Source: Leucosporidium creatinivorum | Taxonomy: Eukaryota; Basidiomycota; Microbotryomycetes; Leucosporidiales; Leucosporidiaceae | NCBI GenBank assembly: GCA_001600635.1 | Contig: BCKL01000029.1 | Location: forward strand, 144,434 to 208,433 | Direction: 5' to 3' | DNA length: 64,000 nt | In this document: piece by piece, positions 56,643 through 64,000 of the stretch | Position numbering within the stretch: the first letter of the stretch is position 1 | How the letters are laid out: each line of letters begins with the position of its first letter | Program-made: the position numbers and the translations under genes | The notes under the pieces: generated by a model | Told to the model about the DNA's origin: nothing | Databases searched by the model: none | The model's input: the letters and a program-made list of their open reading frames with translations, nothing else

Positions 56643-59566
56643 CTGAGGAAGGGGGAGGGAGAGGGTTAGGGCGCTGTTCTCGGTTTGCAGGGTGGGAGAA
56701 CTTGGGCGGGTAGGGTGGAACGAAGGGAGAACTCAGCAAGCGCCGAGCAGCCTTATTTGGCGAGGCCGCTCGAGCGACCGAGCCGTGACTGCACGGTCTT
56801 TGATAGCACCTGAGCGTGGCGATGTTACTCACGCAAACCAGCGCGGCCTGTGTGACGCTACCCGCACCTCGTGGAGACCGAGCGAGCCTCGACGCAACGG
56901 GAGAGCCAACCGCGAAAGGTGCTGTTGCACCAGCTGCACGGCAGCATGGGAAGCTCACGGTAGCAAGACCACACGCTCACCATCTATCTGACAGTCAGAG
57001 TCTCTCATTGAGGAGAAGCCCGAACGACTGCGAAAGCAAGATGAGAGCATCGCCGAGCGTGAACGGGAGCTAGCGTCAATTGTGCTCATATTGTCAATGA
57101 CAGGGAGCCTGCAGCGACGCTGTGTCATCCAACTTTTACCTACTCTTCGACGTCGAGTGCCCACCCAAGTCAAGTCACCCTCCTCAAGGGAGCGGTCCGA
57201 GCTCGGGACTCGATGGAAGGACAGCAAGCGGCGAAGGTTAGCCATACAGATCCACAGCGACCAACCCAGATGAGCCCAGATGGGCCAAAGAGCTGATCTT
57301 GGTCGACCATTGTCAGCCCTCCAGCCCACAGCGAGCTTGAAGGCAAACGAAAGGGCGAGAGTCGGCGCGCTCGGCTCAAGTTGGGCTGCTCGACGCTAGA
57401 CGTCTCAAAAGATGTGGGGAGGAGAAAGAAAGCCGCCGCCGCTGATAGACGCAAGGCAGCAAGAGCTCATCATCCTGCTGCACCAGCGTCAAGCGCAGCG
57501 ATCTCTCCCCCTGATCTCGGTGCTCTGGCCCACAGTCGACTGCCGAAGCCGATGTTTACCACCACAGCAGCGAGTGATAGGACACTAGGTTTCCACGTCT
57601 ACGTTATCCCCGCCCCAGAGCGATCTTGCAGCTCCAAGACCGAGGAAGCGCGCGCAAAGAGCCGCCAGCCTCGGCTTCACAGCCGAAATTCACACGCGCA
57701 CCGCAAACAGTCAAGAGCACAGCGTATGCACGGCATCTCTTCAGCTGAGAACCTTGGGAGTGCTGAGCTGGGAAGGAGACGGACGCCAGCGAGCTCCCTG
57801 CGCTGGTCAAGGTGAAGTCGAACCCCGAGGTCCCCTTGCGGAGACTGCTCAAGGACACGGCGTGATGCAGTTATGCAGGCTCGGCCAACGGAATACAAAG
57901 CGCTCGCCCCAGGGCATCTACATCCCGAGCTCACAGCCAGTCTTTGACCGCAAGCGACGAGACGAGCAACGAGAGCGAACGCCTCTCCCAGTTCGAGGAG
58001 ACGCCGCCTCCTTCATTGAAGAGCAGGCGCGTGGCTCATGAGCCAATATATCGCCGTCTACGCACTCGGACTTGACTTAGCATGCACAAGCACACCGAGC
58101 GAAGCCGAGGAGCGAGTGAGCATGTCCAGCCGCCGAGCAGCGAGCGAGCCCACAGTTGACGAGGCAGGTCTGGAAGGGAGAGACGGCAAAGCTTGGCATC
58201 ATGCAGTCCAAACAGAAAGACCAGTCTGTGGTCTTGCCGCTTAGACAGAGCGAGCCCTACCTCCCGCCTCGCCGCTCGGCAGTCGAGCGCCGAGAGCAAG
58301 TCGAGTACAGCTGGAGACCTCAAGAGGATGAACCAGGTAGCTGACAATCAAGAACTTCGAATCAAACCGCATGGCATGCCTCTGAGCACGCCGAGCAAAT
58401 CCGATAGCAACGAGATCGGCAGCTGTTCTTTCCCTCGGCGCCGAGCCTGCTGCACGGCTCCCTTCGTAGACGTCGTTAAAAAGAGGTGAAACTTCCGCAG
58501 TTGGTCGACAGCCTTGCACCCTCAAACCCCCCGAGACCGAGAGCGCGAAGACAGCCCTTGAGCGCCGAGCTCCCCTTCACGACATCCTCGAGAACGAAGC
58601 GGGGATGGACTGCTGGAGCACCTCCGTGTGTGCAAGCCAGCAGGTCGATTGGCATGACGTATCCAGCCCACGCAGCGCGCTCTGAAGCGCGCCGCAAGGG
58701 TACGAAAGGGAGAGACGACAGCTGCTCTTACTCCGCCGAGTGCTCGGCTGACGATCTGCGAGGTGATTGACGAAGAGCGAGGGAGGTCTACTCCCACGCA
58801 AGTCTGGCACCCACAGCCGAGATTCGGTCGCGAGGAAAGCGAGCGGACTCCCTTCTCCTCTGCGAGCTGGCAGCGCGCAGCACCGTCCGCTTCTCGGGCG
58901 AGTGCTGCCGAAAGACCGACAAGGAAGGACAGTTGATGATCCTCCTCTACACGTATCAGCTGAAGCAGCGCCCTCCTGGAGAGTGCGCAACGAGCCGAAG
59001 CAAGAGAGACGAGCGCCCTCCGCTCAACGCCGATTGGGAGCCGAGTCGAGTCACGCTGGAGGTGCGCCTGGAGCACAAACGTTCCGCAGAGAGAGACGTT
59101 TGTCTTCCATAGTCTCCCGCCTACAGCCGTTCGTTGACTGCGAGCGAGACACGAGCGAGCCCAAGTCCACCCCTGCACCGAGCGAGCCGAGCTTCCCGCC
59201 CACTGCTTCAGTAGCGCACGTCGAACGAGCGAACAGCAGCCAGCTCCCAATCCGAGCCGCATAGCATACTCCGAGCACACCGCACGAGACCGGAGAGCAC
59301 GGCGAAGCCGCCCGCTGGGCTGACTAGTTCGAGCCGCCGAGTAAGGCTGAGGTGACAGAGGACGACTACATCCGAGTCGACCAGGCCGTCCTCGAGGGCC
59401 AAATCAATCCAGAAGCCCCGTTAGCTCCCTGCCTCCCAGCATCCTTCCCACGCATCCTGCCTGGCTGCCCCGCCCACGCCATCCCAGCCGAGCCCATCAC
59501 CTCCCCTCGCAGCCCTCACTCGGAGCTCTCTCCACTCCACTCCAAGAACGAGAACCAAAAACTCAC

Positions 59567-59650
59567 CTCCTCTTCCTCAACTCCTCCTCAATCAAAATCT
59601 CCTTCGTCTTCCTCCTCACCCCCTCCTTCAAGTCGCTGTTGCTAATCAGC
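59567..59650 (-). pseudogene. DNAJC8 exon-4-end fragment in repeat copy D
   Basis: Reads LKEGVRRKTKEILIEEELRK up to AGGAG|GTGAG, followed upstream by the shared non-DNAJC8 sequence RRLDLSPHDRPRRRTFA. Confidence 0.75.
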
Positions 59651-61050
59651 GAGCGCAATTGGCGAATGTCCTCCGCCGAGGTCGGTCGTGAGGGGAGAGG
59701 TCGAGGCGACGGGTGAGGAGGGTTGGATTGGGGGGGCAGAGTGAGGAAAAGAGGTGACTGCGCGGGTGAGGGTCGAAGGGTGAAGTAAGGGTAGTTGGGA
59801 TTGGAAGCTGGTAGGGTGAGCGAACGAGCGAAAGCGAGTCAGCGAAGCGCATTGGAGAACATGGCGAGCATACTCTCGGTTGACCTTTTACACTGTGTTA
59901 GCAACGGCAACCTCTTCCGGACGAGTGCCGCCCCGCACTCTGGCGCGAAGGTGCAGCCTCGGCGTGAGGTTCGGCGAAGGTCCTCCTACCGTTCGCCCGG
60001 ACCGGGGGCTGGCTACGCCGAGAGCGCATAGCCTTCCTGACCATGAGCCAGCTGCTGGCCTACGACGTAGACAACGCACCCCTCCTCCCGTCGAGCGAAG
60101 AAGCGCGACCGTCAAGCCGCCAAGTCCGAGTCCGCTGAGCCGAATGAGGCTTGCTCTCTGACACGAGAGCTGGAGCGATGAAGCGCAAACAAGAGACACG
60201 CGTAGGCCAGGCAACTGCACATACAGATGGACCGCTCTCCTACTCTGTCAGTCGGGGAGCAGTACCGCCAATGAGTGAGCTTCGGGCCGAGCTGCGAACA
60301 CCGCTCATTGCTTCAGCAAGAGCGGAGTATGACGCAGGAAGACACTGTGGGGGATTGGTCGTAGTCGGCGCTGCAGCGCTTCAGAGACCCAGCGCAGCCC
60401 TCTTAGAAAAAGGTCACGCCGGCGGCTCGAAGTGCGCGCGCCGAGCAGCCTTCAAACGAGCGGCCGTCTGCTCTACAGCTGCTCAGCATCGGGAGGTCTC
60501 TACCACTCTTACAATCCTAGCCCACGCGTATTCCATTCCGCTCCCAACCTCTGCAGCCAGCCCGTCCTCGCCCCGCTTGAAACGCATCATCCAACTCACC
60601 TTCCCTCCCTCCGAGATGCCTTCTGTCCCTCTCAGCAGCAGTTCCATAGTATCTAAAGCATCACACAAGGTCCGCTGCCTGCCCTGCTCCTACTCGCTCG
60701 TGCTCTTCCCTTCAAGTCGAGTCGAAAGTGGAAGGAGTGCTGCTAGCGGTTGGAGGGAATGGGAGGGTGCAGGTGCTCTAGGGTGTAGGAAAGTAGTCTT
60801 GAGGTGTAGTAAAGAGCTGTAGCATCTTGGTGCTGAGCAGGCGAATTCGAGCTGAGAAGACGAGGTGAGTTGGCAGAGTCCAAGAGGCGGGCCGAGCAGG
60901 CGAGACGAAGGGGAGAGGGCTGGAGAGCGGTGAACGTCGTCTGTAGGAACTCAAACATCAGTGAGAAGCTACCTAGATGCTACTGGGCCCTGGTCTAGCA
61001 CCTCCCTAGCCCTGGAACACGCTACAGCGCTCAGCTCGGCGATAAGCTGA

Positions 61051-61272
61051 TCGTCGCCGAATAGTATCGGGGAGCGCTCTGTAGCCTACGCTTGAGCTGC
61101 GAGTTCGAGCGACTCCTACTCTCCAGTTAGCCGCTGTAACAGTCCCACCACCCTCCTACAGCACCCCTCTCCTCCCACATCAACAGACGCTCGGTCCGCC
61201 GTTTCGCCTCTTTCCCTCCTCCCGCTCACTCGACCCGCTTGTCGACACGCCTGCTCGCTCCACTGGACTAGG
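61051..61272. other. Upstream region of the last MYND gene
   Basis: Joins the end of repeat copy D to the MYND gene leader. Contains leader motif copy 4. Confidence 0.45.
61181..61195 (+). promoter_or_regulatory. Shared MYND-gene leader motif, copy 4
   Basis: CAACAGACGCTCGGT, 77 nt before the ATG at 61273. Confidence 0.6.
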
Positions 61273-62225
61273 ATGGAAGCTACAGCAGACCTCGCTCGCT
61301 GCTGCTTGAACTGTCACGCTACTGGTGAGCCGTGTTTCGCTTCAGGGAAGCGAGGACAAGGGGGGGGCTGACGCCGTTGGTCTCGAGCAGCTGCTGCTGG
61401 AGGAGGGTCGCTGAAAGCTTGCGGGGGCTGTAAGAAGGGGCGCTACTGCTCTCCTGAATGTCGTGAGTCCTTGTAGCCGTCTGTAGCGAGCTCAGACCGG
61501 TATCGGAGCTGACCCTCACTTCGCTTCGCAGAGAAGCTCGACCGCGCTAAGCACAAGGTCTGGTGCCCTGCCATCGCTCAAGCCGGCGTTCCACATGAGC
61601 AGTACATAGCTCCCGAAGAGCTCGATGCTTTCTACCAAGTCGTTGCAGGTGCTCGCTCACCGCTATCTCGACTTTTCGGCGCCGAACTGACCCTGTGACG
61701 ATGCGATCCACAGATACGCTCTCCAGGGCGGCTGACTGCGCACTCCTCCTCGAGTCTCCATCATCACTCCACAAAACCCACGTCTTCGTCTCCACCTTCT
61801 CTCTCAACCCACACGAGTCGCCGATGACTCGAGCTCGAAAGGCCTCGGGCGCCCACCTCCTTCACCATCGCTTCGAGTTCGAGACCGCTTCGGTCCAGCC
61901 ACTCCCTTACGTTGGTCAGCATCTCAACTGGATCAAGAACGAAACAGTTCTCGGGACGGTGCAAAAGCTACTCGACCCAAATCGACCCTTTCGGGATGAG
62001 ACGAGGAAGCCAGGCGCCAGCGTGTCTGGGGGGCTGACCCTTTACCGGGTAGTGAACGAGAAGGTTCCGGACGACTACCTGCTTGAGGCTAGGATCTTCG
62101 AGCTGGACGATCACATTGAAGCGCGATACTCTGAAGCCGACAAGGAAGAGTGGCTGCCGATGTTGAGGGCGACGTTCAATAACAAGCCGGGTGGCTTAGT
62201 TGTGGAGGGACGTAGGTCTGTGTAG
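61273..62225 (+). CDS. MYND zinc-finger protein
   Basis: Four exons (61273-61324, 61391-61462, 61532-61648, 61714-62225) give 250 residues. The finger is CCLNCHAT, KACGGC, RYCSPEC and LDRAKHKVWC. Behind it: EELDAFYQVV, then HKTHVFVSTFSLNPHESP, a relative of the SLAQSHV segment of the other members, and PYVGQHLNWIKNE. No catalytic motif recognised. First exon (52 nt) and start MEATADLARC match the gene at 9690 and the dead exons at 26892 and 46999, so this or a close relative is the likely source of those relics. Confidence 0.8.
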
Positions 62226-62381
62226 GCTCGTAACACCTTCCCAGTAGTCGCTGCGATATCGGCTTCGGCCTTGGATGCTCGCTCGCTCAGCGAGATTTCT
62301 TCCCGGCCACACGCTCTGCACTCTGTGAAGCTCATGAGATGCGCATAGCAATATCTCGATGCACTTCTACCCTTCAAATAC
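62226..62381. other. Short convergent 3' region
   Basis: 156 bases between two stops; both 3' UTRs. Confidence 0.4.
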
Positions 62382-63959
62382 TCAGCTCTCATCACTACTA
62401 CTCCCCGCCGTCCCCTCGCTACCCGTCCCCCTCCCTCGGCTCTCATCTCGCAAGCTCCTCAACCTCGCCGCTTGACTCCGTAGCCGCTCGCCTCGTTCGG
62501 CGCCGTTCCCACCTGGCGAGGCGAGGGAGGAGATGGAGGGTGAAGATGGAAGGGAGCTGGGAGAGAGAACGAGTCGGTCGGAGATGGCCTGTGTCGGCGA
62601 GAGACGCGCATCGAGGAAGGACAGCGAACGGGAGACGATTAGTTCGGCTCATCCTCGCGTCTTGGCTCAGCTTCTCTGATGCGAGAGCAACTCACCGCCT
62701 CCCTCTCCAGCCTGCCCATCAACTCCTCCACCTCCCCATCGCCCTTCCCCACTCCCTCCCCCTCAACACCAAAGAGCCACTCCCTCAAATCCCCACCCTC
62801 CAACCTCCTCAGATACCCCTCTCTAACCGTCTCTCCCGCCCGATCCATCCTCTCATGCAGCCATGATGCGAAGTTCGGGGATTGCAGGAATTTGGCGTAG
62901 AAACGCTCGAGTGCGGAGGTTGAGGGTGAGCTTAGGGACGGGGCGGACGGGCGGAGAGGGAGGGAGGAGCCGTGTGTCCGGAGGGAGGTGAGGAAGGCGG
63001 AGGGAGTGAAGGAGCGGGAGGAGGGGGGTGAGGAGAGGGAGCTGTGCGCCGAGACGAAGGGCGGGTTAGCGCGAGGAGGAGGAGGTGGAGAGCTGAGAGG
63101 ACGAACGTATCGCTTGATGGAAGAGTGCCAAAGTACCGGTTCAGCGGAGCGAGGAAAAGCTCAGTCAATCGAGCAAGATGCTGAAGGACGATGGCGTCGG
63201 CCGCCAGATCTGCTCGGTCCAATCTTGTCAGCTTCCCTTCTCCCTCTCCTGCGCTGGAACTCACAATCCCCCCTCCCCTCACACCCCTCCACCAGCGCCC
63301 TAACCTTCTTATCACACTTGACATGCCTCTTTCTCGTACTCTGCAACCCCCTCGTCACGCCCGTTCCTTCCTCCGTTGGCCCGACGTGCAGGCGGAGGAT
63401 GTGTGGGTAGGTTTTGGAGCAGAGGGAGAGTATGTGTGGGGAGGTCGTGGAGAGGAGGGTAGAGGGCGGTGGCTGTGAGGGGAGGAGGGAGAGCCGGGTT
63501 AGCGCCGATGAAGGTGGAAGAAGAGGGGGAGATATGGACCTTGCTACCGCTTGTTAGACGAGCAAAATCGGCATCGTGGAGGTGGAAGTACGGTCGGTAG
63601 TCGCCGGCGAAGAGGATCTGCTCGGCGCAGGCGAGGACGAGGTCAGCTCCGTCCGGCGAAGCGAGCTCGAGCGAACTCAGGGAGGCAAGGATGGCGGAAG
63701 CGCTTGAAAATGGACTCGGAAGAAGAAGTGAGCAACTCACCGGCCGAATCAACCCCCTCAACCACTCCACCACCTCCCCTCCCTCTCTCGGGTTGCCCGA
63801 AACGACCAATATAGGTTCTCCGAGCAGCACAAGCTCCCACAGTAGTAGCAGTTTGGTAAACGAGATGTTGGGAGTTCGACTCGACTTCGAGAGAGCGGTC
63901 GAAGGAGGTGACGGTGAGAGGAGGAGGGAGAGGGGAGTGGGAGGGAGGGAGGCTGGGAT
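62382..63959 (-). CDS. DENND6-like DENN-domain protein, 5' end outside the window
   Basis: Six exons seen, in transcript order: 63959-63741, 63617-63540, 63472-63265, 63209-63107, 63041-62696, 62588-62382. They give 386 residues; the first visible exon starts at an AG acceptor, so more lies beyond the right edge. Matches to DENND6/AFI1-type DENN proteins: LLLLWELVLLGEPILVVSGN, LFAGDYRPYFHLHDADFARL, SPHILSLCSKTYPHILRL, LTELFLAPLNRYFGTLPS, and LERFYAKFLQSPNFASWLHE near the end. Family knowledge: DENN proteins are exchange factors for Rab GTPases in endosomal or secretory traffic. One intron uses a GTCCAT donor, chosen because only it joins the frames carrying the conserved TSGSK and PHILRL parts. 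Confidence 0.8.
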
Positions 63960-64000
63960 CTGCTCGGCTTTCGACATTAGCATCATCCCTTGCTCTTACG

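Larger units (their letters stand above)
56577..61050 (-). repeat. Dispersed repeat, copy D
   Basis: About 4.5 kb, same orientation as copy A. DNAJC8 exon-edge pieces at 56577-56642 and 59567 to about 59650 bracket a 2924-nt core. Right end contains CTACAGCGCTCAGCTCGGCG, the same terminal block as copy A. It lies directly between two MYND genes (stop at 56330, start at 61273). Frames conserved with copy C include SLVCASSLQLSCQRASLIRL near 60080-60200 and RLPVIDNMSTIDA near 57070. Confidence 0.75.

Noticed and set aside
62639-62695. Stop at 62639 as the end of the DENND6-like gene
   Set aside because: A GTGAGT donor at 62695 and a CACAG acceptor before 62588 add a 69-codon final exon in phase, ending in a Ser/Arg-rich tail.
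63312-63460. Frame ALYPPLHDLPTHTLPLLQNL as DENND6 coding sequence
   Set aside because: The frame one base on reads SPHILSLCSKTYPHILRL, matches the family and joins correctly phased introns on both sides.
1-64000. tRNA, rRNA, CRISPR array, telomere or centromere sequence
   Set aside because: No cloverleaf with a GGTTCGAATC-type arm, no spaced repeats and no telomere units were found by eye.

Overview
The window looks like nuclear DNA of a GC-rich basidiomycete yeast, most probably Pucciniomycotina (Rhodotorula/Sporobolomyces-like). That placement is an inference from gene content and intron style; no marker gene fixes the species. Genes are intron-rich. Introns are usually 40-100 nt, begin GTGAGT, GTRCGT or GTTCGT, carry a CTGAC or CTAAC branch site and end CAG or TAG. 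I rebuilt exon structures by hand; every gene model given with an exon list and residue count closes in frame, apart from the decayed MYND copies.

Layout, left half. ATRIP/Rad26-like checkpoint protein (739-5038), O-fucosyltransferase-like type II membrane protein (5609-7749), a decayed MYND-finger gene (8138-9250, minus), a frame-disrupted MYND gene (9690-10698), NAD(P)-dependent reductase (11206-12669), four-finger C2H2 regulator (14156-15733), aldo/keto reductase ending in SKL (16104-17656, minus), MFS permease (18508-21030, minus) with a scrambled relic of the same family beside it, ERMES subunit Mdm12 (21602-22640), RMI1 (22963 to about 24860, minus) and a MYND gene (25389-26414).

Right half. 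A divergent pair, a DNAJC8/Spf31-like J-protein (30726-34726, minus) and GUP1 (34884-39690), each carries one intron of 2.0-2.6 kb, far above the local norm. Then come a MYND gene (39911-41301, minus), a 114-residue unknown (47182-47717, minus), peroxisomal acyl-CoA oxidase (48080-50803), TPA1/OGFOD1 (51143-53334, minus), an Ada-type regulator (53527-54435), a MYND gene interrupted by an in-frame TAG (55002-56330), a MYND gene (61273-62225) and the 3' part of a DENND6-like gene (62382 to the edge, minus).

The most unusual feature is the accessory DNA among these housekeeping genes. A 2-5 kb repeat family occurs at about 26.99-30.53, 41.52-46.92 (inverted) and 56.58-61.05 kb. Its core also forms the giant DNAJC8 intron, and a diverged relative fills the GUP1 intron. 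Each dispersed copy still carries DNAJC8 exon edges on both sides of its core, and two start next to a dead first exon of a MYND gene. Six MYND-finger genes in different states of decay, plus two first-exon relics, lie between or beside these repeats. Four of the genes share a 15-nt leader motif 63-94 nt before the ATG. The region therefore reads as a rapidly turning-over MYND/repeat cluster laid over a conserved gene backbone. A second theme is microexons: 5, 6, 8 and 11 nt in metabolic genes and 19 nt in one MYND subfamily, which automated annotation would probably miss.
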